Part shown: in pieces, positions 20,422 through 28,478 of the stretch | Numbering within the stretch: the first letter of the stretch is position 1 | Layout of the letters: each line of letters opens with the position of its first letter | From: RBC074 sp964470555 | GTDB lineage: Bacteria > Acidobacteriota > Blastocatellia > RBC074 | Assembly (NCBI GenBank): GCA_964470555.1 | Contig: CAYYDG010000013.1 | Location: forward strand, 62,001-126,000 | Length of the DNA stretch: 64,000 bases | Direction of reading: 5' to 3' | Notes under the pieces: generated by a model | Databases searched by the model: none | What the model was told of the DNA's origin: nothing | What the model saw: the letters and a program-made list of their open reading frames with translations, nothing else | Position numbers and translations under genes: made by a program

Positions 20422-22083
20422 ATGCGTCGCCATTCTGCTTCGGTTACGTTCATCGGCAAACTAAAACTAACAGGCTTCGCGTTGTTGTGGTTGACTGCCA
20501 TTCAACTGCAATCCGCCGCGCAAGCTCCCGCGCCGCCTGCCGGAGCAGCGACCACAGAAGCCAAAACCGCGAGCTATTTCGATTCGATCAAAAACAGCCC
20601 GCTGGAGGTTTACGCCTTCCTGCGCGAAATGCCCAAAGGCGGCGACCTGCACATGCATTTGTCCGGCACGGTTTATGCTGAATCCTTTATCGAATGGGCA
20701 GCGACGCAATCCAACATTTGCGTTGACCCAACGACTTTCGGATTGGTGACGTGCGACGGCAACGCGAATAAACCGCCCGCCAGCCGAGCTTTGACCGATG
20801 GCGTGCTTTATCGCCGGATGCTGTATTCGATGTCCATGTTGAATTGGGACAAATCGGGGTTGAGCGGGCACGATCAATTTTTCGACGCCTTTGCCAAATT
20901 CGGCTCCGCCAGCGACACGCCTCGGTTTGGCGATATGGTGGCCGAAGTCGCCAAACGCGCCGTTTCTGAACGGGTCAGCTATCTGGAAATCATGCTGACG
21001 CCTGACAACGGCAAATCGCGCGCCGCCGGGCGCAGTCTGGATTGGCTGAGCGATGATCAACTGGCCAAATTGACTTCTGCGGACTTGAACGCCTTCTTCG
21101 CCAAAAAGCGCGAAGAATTGTTGGCGGGCGGCATCGTCCAACCGATTTCGCCGGGAACCACCAGCGCCGTTCAGGAAACCAAAGCGAACTTGGATCAGTT
21201 GGAAACGCGGTTGCGCCAATTGCTCAATTGCGCGGATTCGTCAAAAGCCAGTCCGGCGTGTCAACTGCCGATTCGATACGTTTATCAGGTTGCACGCCTC
21301 AACGCTCCGCGCGAAGCCTTTGCACAAATGGTGGGCGCGATGGAAATCATGAAAGCCGAACCGCGCGTCGTTGCCTTGAATCTGGTGCAACCCGAAGACG
21401 CCCGATCCGCGATGGTCAACTTTTCGCTGCAAATGAAAATGCTGGATTACCTGCATTCGGTCGCCGAATACAAATCCGGCAATGTCACCTTGCACGCGGG
21501 CGAACTCGCTCCGGGATTGGTTCCGCCGGAAGGATTGCGTTTTCACATTCGCGATTCCGTTCAGCAAGGTCACGCCAAGCGTATCGGCCACGGTGTGGGC
21601 GTGATGTACGAAGACAAACCGTATGATCTGTTACGCGAGATGGCTGCCAAACGCGTGTTGGTCGAAGTCTGTTTGACCAGCAACGACGGTATTTTGGGCG
21701 TGCGCGGCAAAGAACATCCGCTGCCGCTGTATTTGAAATTCGGCGTGCCGGTGGCGTTGGCGACGGACGATCTGGGAATTTCGCGCTCCGAAATGACGCG
21801 CGAATATGCCAAAGCCGTCAGCGATCACGGCCTGGATTATCGGCAATTGAAACGTTTGGCGCGAAACAGTCTGGAACACGCTTTCATTGGCGGCGGCAGT
21901 TTGTGGCGAGACGCCAGTCGTTTTTTGCCCGTTACGGTTTGTCAGTCGGCATTGCAAAGCGCAACTCCGTCAGCGGCTTGCCAGTCGTACCTGAACGCCA
22001 ACGCACGCGCCAAACTGCAATTGGAACTGGAAAAGTCGTTCGCGCAATTTGAAAAAAGTTGCTGCGGAGATTCCACAAAATAA
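20422..22083 (+). CDS. Secreted adenosine deaminase-family protein
   Basis: A 553-residue protein of the adenosine/AMP deaminase superfamily, expected to convert adenosine (or a related purine) to inosine. The ATG at 20422 follows a strong GGAGGAAG site and opens into a signal peptide (FALLWLTAIQLQSAAQA), so the enzyme is exported. Metal and catalytic motifs are present: HMH (H77, H79), the HAGE motif near 358, GHGVG near 393, and the paired Asp in LATDDLGISRS near 450. Both export and length are closer to ADGF/CECR1-type extracellular deaminases than to the roughly 340-residue cytosolic Add. It is followed after 14 nt by nadC. Confidence 0.88.
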   Translation: MRRHSASVTFIGKLKLTGFALLWLTAIQLQSAAQAPAPPAGAATTEAKTASYFDSIKNSPLEVYAFLREMPKGGDLHMHLSGTVYAESFIEWAATQSNICVDPTTFGLVTCDGNANKPPASRALTDGVLYRRMLYSMSMLNWDKSGLSGHDQFFDAFAKFGSASDTPRFGDMVAEVAKRAVSERVSYLEIMLTPDNGKSRAAGRSLDWLSDDQLAKLTSADLNAFFAKKREELLAGGIVQPISPGTTSAVQETKANLDQLETRLRQLLNCADSSKASPACQLPIRYVYQVARLNAPREAFAQMVGAMEIMKAEPRVVALNLVQPEDARSAMVNFSLQMKMLDYLHSVAEYKSGNVTLHAGELAPGLVPPEGLRFHIRDSVQQGHAKRIGHGVGVMYEDKPYDLLREMAAKRVLVEVCLTSNDGILGVRGKEHPLPLYLKFGVPVALATDDLGISRSEMTREYAKAVSDHGLDYRQLKRLARNSLEHAFIGGGSLWRDASRFLPVTVCQSALQSATPSAACQSYLNANARAKLQLELEKSFAQFEKSCCGDSTK

Positions 22084-22097
22084 ATTTCGATACCACA

Positions 22098-22964
22098 ATG
22101 ATTCACGCTCAAGACATACCATTGATTGATGACATTGCCGCCGGTTCGCTGGCTGAAGATATGGGGCGCGGCGACATCACGTCGCGCGCGACGGTGAAAC
22201 CCGGCCAACAGGCGCGCGGAAACTTCATGGCCAAACAGGAACTGGTGCTGGCCGGATTGGAAGTCGCCGATGCCGTGTTCATGCATCTAGACCCGTATCT
22301 GGAAGTCGAAACGACCGCCGTTGACGGCGAATTGTTGCCGGAAGGAAAAGTTTTCGCCCGCGTCGTCGGTGATGCGCAAATGCTGTTGGCCGCCGAACGC
22401 GTTGCGCTGAATTTTCTTCAGCGCCTTTCCGGCATCGCCACGCTGACCCGCAAATACGTTGAAGCCGTTGCCGGAACCAACGCCAAAATCGTAGACACGC
22501 GCAAAACCACGCCAGGACTTCGTCTGTTGGAAAAATACGCCGTGCATGTCGGCGGAGGTCACAACCACCGGATGGGATTGGATGACGGTGTGCTGATCAA
22601 AGACAACCACATCGCGTTGGCGGGCAGCGTGACGACCGCGGTCGCTCGCGCCAGGGAAGCCGCCGGGCATTTGCATAAAATCGAAGTCGAAGTTGCCACG
22701 CTCGATCAAGTCACAGAGGCTCTGAAAGCCAAAGCGGACATTTTGCTGCTCGACAACATGTCGCCGGAGATGATTCGCCAGGCCGTTGCGCTGGTCGTCG
22801 CGCACGAGCCAAATGACCGGCGCACCTTGCTGGAAGCTTCCGGCGGCATCACGCTTGCCAACGTCCGCGAGTACGCCGAAGCCGGAGTGGATTTGATTTC
22901 CATCGGCGCGCTGACGCATTCGGCTCCGGCGGTGGATATTAGCTTTAAGATCAAACCTGTTTAA
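22098..22964 (+). CDS. nadC: Nicotinate-nucleotide pyrophosphorylase (quinolinate phosphoribosyltransferase)
   Basis: NadC converts quinolinate and PRPP to nicotinate mononucleotide, the last committed step of de novo NAD synthesis. The 288-residue length is normal. The start at 22098 gives the family N-terminus; the open frame overlaps the previous gene but has no earlier supported start. Key motifs are DTRKTTPGLR, the glycine-rich VGGGHNHRMGLDDGVLIKDNH and the C-terminal LEASGGI...GVDLISIGALTHS. No nadA or nadB lies in the window. It sits 14 nt after the deaminase gene, so the two are probably co-transcribed. Confidence 0.96.
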   Translation: MIHAQDIPLIDDIAAGSLAEDMGRGDITSRATVKPGQQARGNFMAKQELVLAGLEVADAVFMHLDPYLEVETTAVDGELLPEGKVFARVVGDAQMLLAAERVALNFLQRLSGIATLTRKYVEAVAGTNAKIVDTRKTTPGLRLLEKYAVHVGGGHNHRMGLDDGVLIKDNHIALAGSVTTAVARAREAAGHLHKIEVEVATLDQVTEALKAKADILLLDNMSPEMIRQAVALVVAHEPNDRRTLLEASGGITLANVREYAEAGVDLISIGALTHSAPAVDISFKIKPV

Positions 22965-22965
22965 G

Positions 22966-23063
22966 GTGGTCGGTTGCTGGTGGTCGGTGGTCGGTTGAAA
23001 AACCTAGTCCACCGACTACCGACTACCGACTACCGACTACCGACTACCGACTACCGACTACCG
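22966..23063. repeat. ACCGACT heptamer array with inverted complement, abutting a start codon
   Basis: Seven head-to-tail copies of ACCGACT run from 23011 to 23059, preceded by complementary GGTGGTCGGT units at 22966-22997. The array ends only a few bases before the ATG at 23068 and leaves no room for a Shine-Dalgarno. A shorter related stretch lies at 62530-62554. Confidence 0.9.
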
Positions 23064-23067
23064 AAAA

Positions 23068-24024
23068 ATGATTACTTACAACGACATCCTAGCCGCTCGC
23101 CAACGCATTGCGGGCGTAGCCCATCGCACGCCGGTTTTGACTTCGCGGCAGTTCAATGATCTCGTCGGCTGCGAAGTGTTTTTCAAAGCCGAAAACCTGC
23201 AACGTGCCGGAGCTTTCAAATTTCGCGGCGCGTACAACAAGATCGCTTCGCTGGCCGACGAAGAGCGCAAACGCGGCGTGCTGGCGTTTTCCTCCGGCAA
23301 CCACGCGCAAGCGACGGCGCTGGCGGCAAAGCTGTTTGGCATTCCGGCAGTAATTGTCATGCCGCACGATGCTCCGCAGATCAAAGTCAACGGCACGCGC
23401 GGATATGGCGCGGAAGTCGTCTTTTACAACCGTTACACCGAAAGCCGCGAAGGCACAGGCGAGCGCATCAGCCAGGAACGCGGTCTGGTGCTGGTTCCGC
23501 CGTTTGACGATGATTTGATTATGGCCGGGCAGGGAACTGCCGCCGTGGAATTGTTTGAAGATGTGCCGGAGTTGGATTTTCTGCTCAGCCCGTGCAGCGG
23601 TTGCGGATTGCTGGCCGGGTTGGCGGTTGCCACCAAACATCTTTCCCCGTCAACGAGAATCTTTGGCGTCGAACCCGAAGCCGGGAATGACACCTGGCAA
23701 TCCATGCGCAAAGGAGAGCGCGTCGAAATCGAAATTCCCAAAACGATTGCTGATGGTTTGCAAACACCTTCACCGGGAAAACTGACGTTTCCCATTGTCA
23801 AAGAACTGGTCGAAGACATTTTGCTGGTGAGCGATGACGAATTGATCGCCACGATTCGGTTCATTCTGGAGCGCATGAAGGTGCTGGTCGAACCTTCGGG
23901 CGCCGCCGCCGCCGCCGCAGTGTTGCATCGCAAACATGATTTCGGCGGCAAGCGCGTCGGCGTAGTGCTTTCCGGCGGCAACGTGGATTTGGCCAAACTC
24001 GCCGATTATTTGAACGCCGTATAG
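23068..24024 (+). CDS. Threonine dehydratase / serine racemase-type PLP enzyme
   Basis: A 318-residue fold-type II PLP enzyme. The PLP lysine is K51 in AGAFKFRGAYN, the substrate loop is SSGNHAQ, and the phosphate-binding glycine loop reads SGCGLLAG, where the family usually has GGGGL. There is no C-terminal ACT regulatory domain, so it resembles catabolic threonine dehydratase or serine/threonine racemase rather than isoleucine-regulated IlvA. The likely reaction is deamination of L-threonine or L-serine to the 2-oxo acid. Translation starts directly after a heptamer repeat array with no visible Shine-Dalgarno. Confidence 0.9.
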   Translation: MITYNDILAARQRIAGVAHRTPVLTSRQFNDLVGCEVFFKAENLQRAGAFKFRGAYNKIASLADEERKRGVLAFSSGNHAQATALAAKLFGIPAVIVMPHDAPQIKVNGTRGYGAEVVFYNRYTESREGTGERISQERGLVLVPPFDDDLIMAGQGTAAVELFEDVPELDFLLSPCSGCGLLAGLAVATKHLSPSTRIFGVEPEAGNDTWQSMRKGERVEIEIPKTIADGLQTPSPGKLTFPIVKELVEDILLVSDDELIATIRFILERMKVLVEPSGAAAAAAVLHRKHDFGGKRVGVVLSGGNVDLAKLADYLNAV

Positions 24025-24755
24025 TGGTTACAAATCTAGTCTGGAAAAGTCGTGTGCAGCGATCACAAGCTTGATTTACGTCATCAAACGGCGTCGCCTT
24101 GCCTTGAGCAGCAGACAGTTTCCAATCATCGCCGACTTCAATCCGAGCGGAAGGTGAGATTGTTCAGCACTTTCGTCTTGCCGAAAGTCGTCACCTGATC
24201 GGGCAGCGCCGTGAAGTTCGCATCGGTAATGTTTTGTTTCAATCCAAGATACGTGCGGCTGGAAGAGGCAAACACATAACCGCTGAGCGACGGCGTGACG
24301 GTGTAATCCAGTCCGTTCGGCAAACCTGTGAAACTCAGTCCTGTCCAATATGAGGGCGAAGCTAGAGCTATCGTCAAGTTTTGGAATCAGGTGAAGCTGC
24401 TTCCGGTTCAAGCAGTTTAGCCGCAACGAACTGCTCCGTTGTTTTTGGAGATCAAGATGGACAAAGAAGAGCGACTTTCATTTCTTAAAACTGTTCGACG
24501 ACTTTTGGATGATGGTAGACGCTTTTAAACAGGAACACGTCTGAAATTCCCAACCGCTGGGAAGTATGGTTTTGCAGCGCTATAGTTGCCAATAATTTTG
24601 ACAGTGTTGTAGGCAATGGCCTAGACTGCGCCGGTCATTGCGATAGATCATCAACAAGCCAATGACAGTTTGAAATGTGACGTGGCGATTTCAGCGACTT
24701 GCTCCACGGAAAAAACTGCTAAAGAGCGTTCACGAGTTCCCAAGTTTTCAGCGGA
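24025..24755. other. Gene-poor decayed segment
   Basis: No intact gene is supported in this stretch between threonine dehydratase and metY. It holds a minus-strand fragment of a surface-protein repeat (24138-24377) and a 23-codon frame at 24457-24528 (start MDKEERLSFLK, with TTTGGAG upstream) that may be the surviving 5' end of a lost gene. Base composition looks more AT-rich than in the flanking genes. I see no transposase motif. Confidence 0.5.
24138..24377 (-). pseudogene. Fragment of a cell-surface beta-repeat protein
   Basis: The minus-strand frame encodes a segment of the form GLDYTVTPSLSGYVF...ANFTAL. This matches the repeat found in large secreted proteins of Acidobacteria and related soil bacteria, in which YTVTPS-like and GYTFSP-like beta-strands alternate. 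Only about one repeat survives, without a signal peptide, start context or the rest of the protein, so I read it as a remnant. The match is from memory of the pattern. Confidence 0.45.
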
Positions 24756-24787
24756 AACCCTGGCGTTGTTTTAGCGCCGGGGTTTTT
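24756..24787 (+). terminator. Rho-independent terminator-like hairpin
   Basis: AACCCTGGCG (24756-24765) pairs with CGCCGGGGTT (24775-24784), with one G-T wobble, and is followed by TTT. It lies 150 nt upstream of metY and would end transcripts coming from the decayed segment. An attenuator role for metY is possible, but I find no riboswitch core. Confidence 0.6.
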
Positions 24788-24796
24788 CTGTTTGGA

Positions 24797-24886
24797 AAAT
24801 CAAAAGGCAAAAGGCAAATCTCAAAAGTCAAAAATGATGAATGCAGAGCTTTTGCTTTTTGACTTTTGCTCTTTGCCTTTTGATTT
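24797..24886. repeat. AAAAGGC-unit array with inverted complement (copy 1)
   Basis: AAATCAAAAGGCAAA and further AAAAGTC/AAAAGGC units on the left face TTTGCCTTTTGATTT on the right. It lies upstream of metY. A second copy is at 63624-63692, upstream of lpxD. Confidence 0.8.
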
Positions 24887-24934
24887 CAAGTCGTTGTTTT
24901 GCCTGAAACCAACTCAACCCAAGGAGAAGAACAA

Positions 24935-26227
24935 ATGGCTGACGAGACTCCCAACTATCAATTCAACACGATTGCCGTGCATGGCGGACACGATGGCGAC
25001 CCGGCGACGAAATCGCGCGCGGTTCCGATTTATCAAACGACTTCGTACCTGTTCGACAGTGCCGAACACGCGGCCAGCCTGTTCGGTTTGCAGGAATTCG
25101 GCAACATTTATTCACGCATCATGAATCCGACGGTGGATGTGCTGGAAAAACGCATCGCTGCGTTGGAAGGTGGAGCGGCTGCGTTGGCGTTTTCATCTGG
25201 ACAGGCGGCGGAAACGCTGGCGATCATCACGCTGGCCAATGCCGGAGATGAAATTGTTTCGACGACTTCGTTGTATGGCGGAACTTACAACCTGTTTCAT
25301 TACACGTTGCCGAAGCTGGGCATCACAGTTCGTTTCGTTGACGCCGAAGACGAAGCCGGTTTGCGCGCGGCGATCAACGACAAAACCAAGGCCATTTACA
25401 CCGAAACCGTAGGCAATCCGAAGCTGGACATTGTGGACATTGAACGGCTGGCCAAGGTCGCGCACGAAAACGGATTGCCGTTGATGATTGACAATACGAC
25501 GCCTTCGCCTGCGTTGTGCCGCCCGATTGAACACGGAGCCGACATCGTCATTCATTCGCTGACGAAATTCGTCGGCGGGCACGGCACTTCGATTGGCGGT
25601 TGCATTGTGGATGCGGGCAAATTCGACTGGAAAGCTTCGGGGCGTTTTCCGGGCTTCACGACGCCTGATCCGTCGTATCACGGATTGGTGTATGCCGATG
25701 CCTTTGGGCCGCTGGCGTTCATCTTGAAATGCCGCGTCGAAGGATTGCGCGACATCGGCGCGTGTTTGTCGCCGTTCAACGCCTTCCTGATTTTGCAGGG
25801 AGCCGAAACCCTGCATCTGCGCATGGAGCGGCATTCGCAAAACGCGCTGGCGGTGGCGCAATACCTGGCGAAACATGCGCAAGTCGAATCGGTCAATTAC
25901 GCCGGTCTGGAATCCAGTCCGTACCACGCGCGCGTGCAGAAATACATGCCGAACGGCGCAGGCGCGCTCGTGACCTTCAACATTCGCGGCGGATTGGAAG
26001 CCGGCAAGAAGTTCATCAATTCGACGAAACTGTTCAGCTTGCTGGCGAATATCGGCGACGCCAAATCGCTGGTGATTCATCCGGCCTCGACGACGCATTC
26101 GCAGTTGAGCCAGGAAGAGCAGGCTTCGACCGGCGTCACGCCCGGATTGGTGCGTTTGTCCGTCGGCATCGAAGACATCCGCGACATCATCGCCGACATT
26201 GACCAGGCGCTGAAAGCTGCTGCTTAG
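24935..26227 (+). CDS. metY: O-acetylhomoserine sulfhydrylase
   Basis: MetY joins O-acetylhomoserine and sulfide to give homocysteine (direct sulfhydrylation). The protein has 430 residues, longer than MetB/MetC as expected for this subfamily. The ATG at 24935 follows a strong AAGGAG. The PLP lysine is K211 in HSLTKFVGGHGTSIGG, and the typical N-terminus FNTIAVHGGHDGDPATKSRAVPIYQTTSY and the C-terminal STTHSQL motif are present. Next on the same strand is metX, which makes its substrate, so the two genes form a functional pair although a repeat array separates them. Confidence 0.96.
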   Translation: MADETPNYQFNTIAVHGGHDGDPATKSRAVPIYQTTSYLFDSAEHAASLFGLQEFGNIYSRIMNPTVDVLEKRIAALEGGAAALAFSSGQAAETLAIITLANAGDEIVSTTSLYGGTYNLFHYTLPKLGITVRFVDAEDEAGLRAAINDKTKAIYTETVGNPKLDIVDIERLAKVAHENGLPLMIDNTTPSPALCRPIEHGADIVIHSLTKFVGGHGTSIGGCIVDAGKFDWKASGRFPGFTTPDPSYHGLVYADAFGPLAFILKCRVEGLRDIGACLSPFNAFLILQGAETLHLRMERHSQNALAVAQYLAKHAQVESVNYAGLESSPYHARVQKYMPNGAGALVTFNIRGGLEAGKKFINSTKLFSLLANIGDAKSLVIHPASTTHSQLSQEEQASTGVTPGLVRLSVGIEDIRDIIADIDQALKAAA

Positions 26228-26242
26228 GTCCGAGGAAATAAA

Positions 26243-26400
26243 TCCACGAAGGACACGAAGAAGCACGAAGATTTTCCAAACAGGATGTGCAGGATTTTTT
26301 TTCAGGATTGACAGAATAATGAGTCAATCCTGTTCATCCTGAAACGAATCCCGTCAATCCTGTTTTGGTTTTTGCCGTTCTCTTCGTTGAACTTCGTGGA
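26243..26400. repeat. Nested CACGAAG and CAGGAT fold-back arrays (copy 2)
   Basis: Outer arms CCACGAAGGACACGAAG and CTTCGTTGAACTTCGTGG enclose a second inverted array built on CAGGAT / ATCCTG units (CAGGATTGACAG facing GTCAATCCTG). The element fills the metY-metX gap and looks like one repeat nested in another. Confidence 0.75.
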
Positions 26401-26414
26401 TTTGATTTTTCACT

Positions 26415-27470
26415 ATGTCTGAAGTGATCCAGCCAACTTACGAAGGCGATTTCATCTTCGCCACCAATCAACCTTTTCAACTGATTTCCGGCGGATCGTT
26501 GCAACCCGTCACGCTGCATTACGCGGTATATGGCAAGCTGAATGAACGCCGGGACAACGCGATTCTGGTGTGTCACGCGCTGAGCGGTTCGGCGCGCGCG
26601 GCGGATTGGTGGGCGCAATTGTTTCAATCGCCGGATAATCCCGAAGGCGTATTTGATCTGGAACGCGATTTTGTCGTTTGTTCCAACCTGATTGGTTCTT
26701 GTTATGGTTCGACAGGACCGGCGACGATCAATCCGGCGACGGGGCGTTCATTTGGCAAGGACTTTCCGCTGGTGACGGTGCGCGATTGGGTTCGCGCGCA
26801 AGCCTTGTTGCTGGATCACCTGCGGATTGAACGGCTGCGCGCGGTCGTCGGAGCTTCGATTGGCGGAATGCAGGCGATGCAATGGGCGATTGATTTTCCG
26901 CACCGCGTTGCGCGGTGCGTCGCCATCGGAGCCGCTCCGCTGACGGCCATGGGGTTGGCGTTGAACCATTTGCAACGGCAGGCGATTTTCAATGACCCGG
27001 TAACAGGATTGGCAACGGCGCGGGCCATTGCGATGCTGTCTTATAAATCCGACAAGCTCTTTGACGAACGCTATGCCCGCCGACCGAATCGCAACGGCGA
27101 AGACCCCATGCGTTCGCTGGCGGAACGTTACGACATTGGCGGCTATCTGGATTACCAGGGCGAAATCTTCACGCGGCGCTTCGATCCGAATTCGTATCTG
27201 GTCATCACCAAAGCGATGGACAATTTTCATCCGGCCAACGGCTATGAATCCGAAGCGGCGGCGCTGGCTCGCATTCAGGCGAAAATGTTGATGATTGGAA
27301 TTTCGTCGGATTGGCTGTTTCCACCCGCCGAAGTTCGCAGTCTGACGGAACGAATGCAGGCCGCCGGAGTGAATGCCGAATACGCCGAAATCATTTCCGA
27401 CCACGGCCACGATGGTTTTCTGGCGGAGCCGCATTCGCTGTTGCCGTTAATTCGCCAAACGTTGGGATGA
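26415..27470 (+). CDS. metX: Homoserine O-acetyltransferase
   Basis: MetX activates homoserine with acetyl-CoA (some members use succinyl-CoA) for methionine synthesis. This is a 351-residue alpha/beta hydrolase with nucleophile S148 in GASIGGMQ, the oxyanion region CHALSGSA, the family motif GSCYGSTGP, the acid in SSDWLFPP (about 300) and the catalytic His in HDGFL near the end. Length and motifs are typical. It lies downstream of metY, which uses its product. The Rsm22-like gene follows after 12 nt and may share the transcript. Confidence 0.95.
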   Translation: MSEVIQPTYEGDFIFATNQPFQLISGGSLQPVTLHYAVYGKLNERRDNAILVCHALSGSARAADWWAQLFQSPDNPEGVFDLERDFVVCSNLIGSCYGSTGPATINPATGRSFGKDFPLVTVRDWVRAQALLLDHLRIERLRAVVGASIGGMQAMQWAIDFPHRVARCVAIGAAPLTAMGLALNHLQRQAIFNDPVTGLATARAIAMLSYKSDKLFDERYARRPNRNGEDPMRSLAERYDIGGYLDYQGEIFTRRFDPNSYLVITKAMDNFHPANGYESEAAALARIQAKMLMIGISSDWLFPPAEVRSLTERMQAAGVNAEYAEIISDHGHDGFLAEPHSLLPLIRQTLG

Positions 27471-27482
27471 GGTGTTCAGTTT

Positions 27483-28478
27483 ATGCAATTGCCCGTCGCG
27501 CTTCGCAGCGCCATCGAACAGGAACTTTCAGCCGTCAGCTTCAGTTCGCTGATTGCCGCCGCCCGCGAACTTTCTGACCGATACCGACAACAGAAAAAAA
27601 CTGACCGATTCATCACCACCAATGAACAGCGGCTGGCTTACGTAGCTGTGCGAATGCCGGCGACCTTTGCTGCCGTCAGCAAAGCGTTGTCGCAACTCAA
27701 CGAAGAATTTTCGCCGGAAAGTTTGTTGGATTTGGGAGCGGGAACCGGCTCGGCGGCTTGGGCGGCTGCTGCGCAGTTTGATTCGTTGCGGCGAATCACA
27801 TTGGTCGAACAGGATCGCGGATTGATCGAACTGGGGCGCCGACTGGCTGAACAATCCGAAACTTTACGAACGTCCAATTGGCAAGCGGCGAATTTGCGAA
27901 CGCAGGCGGAATTCGATTCGCATGATCTGGTGGTGTGTTCTTATTCGCTCGGCGAAATTGAAGCGGGAGCGGCTGGCAAGATTCTCAACGCCGCCTGGAG
28001 GGCGACAAAACAGGTGTTGGTGATTGTTGAACCCGGAACGACGAAAGGCTTTGCGACGGTTCGATCCGCGCGGGAACAATTGATCGAAGCCGGAGCTTTT
28101 CTCGTTGCGCCTTGTCCGCATCAAGCTGCCTGCCCGATGCCATCAATGGGGGAAGATGAAACCAACTGGTGCCATTTTGCGGCGCGGTTTGATCGCACAT
28201 CGTTGCATCGGCGATTGAAAGGCGGATCGCTGGGGTATGAAGACGAAAAGTTTTCGTATATCGCAGTTGCCAAACATCCTGTCACGACCGCAACCGCGCG
28301 GGTTCTGCGCCATCCGCTGCATCATCCGGGAGTCATTCAGCTTCAACTCTGCACGCCGGATGGATTGCAAACCGCCAAAATCACCAAGCGCGACAAGGAA
28401 GTCTGGAAACGCGCGCGCAAAGTTGATTGGGGCGATGGCTTCTATAGAATCGCCAGCCCAGAAGGAGAATTCCCATGA
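27483..28478 (+). CDS. Rsm22-like small-subunit methyltransferase
   Basis: A 331-residue SAM-dependent methyltransferase of the Rsm22 family, whose mitochondrial member is tied to small-ribosomal-subunit assembly. Motif I is LLDLGAGTGSAAW (about 81-93), and the family hallmarks are present: EPGTTKGF, APCPHQAACPM, WCHFAARFDR and YEDEKFSYIAV. Cysteines C211, C217 and C230, with others nearby, could hold an iron-sulfur cluster, as reported for Rsm22. A GAGGTG site precedes the ATG. Its stop overlaps the hutH start (ATGA), so the two are translationally coupled despite no known functional link. Confidence 0.88.
   Translation: MQLPVALRSAIEQELSAVSFSSLIAAARELSDRYRQQKKTDRFITTNEQRLAYVAVRMPATFAAVSKALSQLNEEFSPESLLDLGAGTGSAAWAAAAQFDSLRRITLVEQDRGLIELGRRLAEQSETLRTSNWQAANLRTQAEFDSHDLVVCSYSLGEIEAGAAGKILNAAWRATKQVLVIVEPGTTKGFATVRSAREQLIEAGAFLVAPCPHQAACPMPSMGEDETNWCHFAARFDRTSLHRRLKGGSLGYEDEKFSYIAVAKHPVTTATARVLRHPLHHPGVIQLQLCTPDGLQTAKITKRDKEVWKRARKVDWGDGFYRIASPEGEFP

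Noticed and set aside
22966..23063. Tandem heptamers considered as a CRISPR array
   Set aside because: The unit is 7 bases without spacers, and no cas genes are present.
24457..24528. 23-codon frame with an upstream GGAG, considered as a small protein gene
   Set aside because: It stops abruptly, has no hydrophobic or other recognisable feature and lies in a decayed stretch. It is recorded only as a possible 5' remnant.
24640..24934. Region upstream of metY examined for a SAM riboswitch
   Set aside because: No SAM-I, SAM-II or SAM-IV-like core could be recognised; only a terminator-like hairpin and a repeat array are present.
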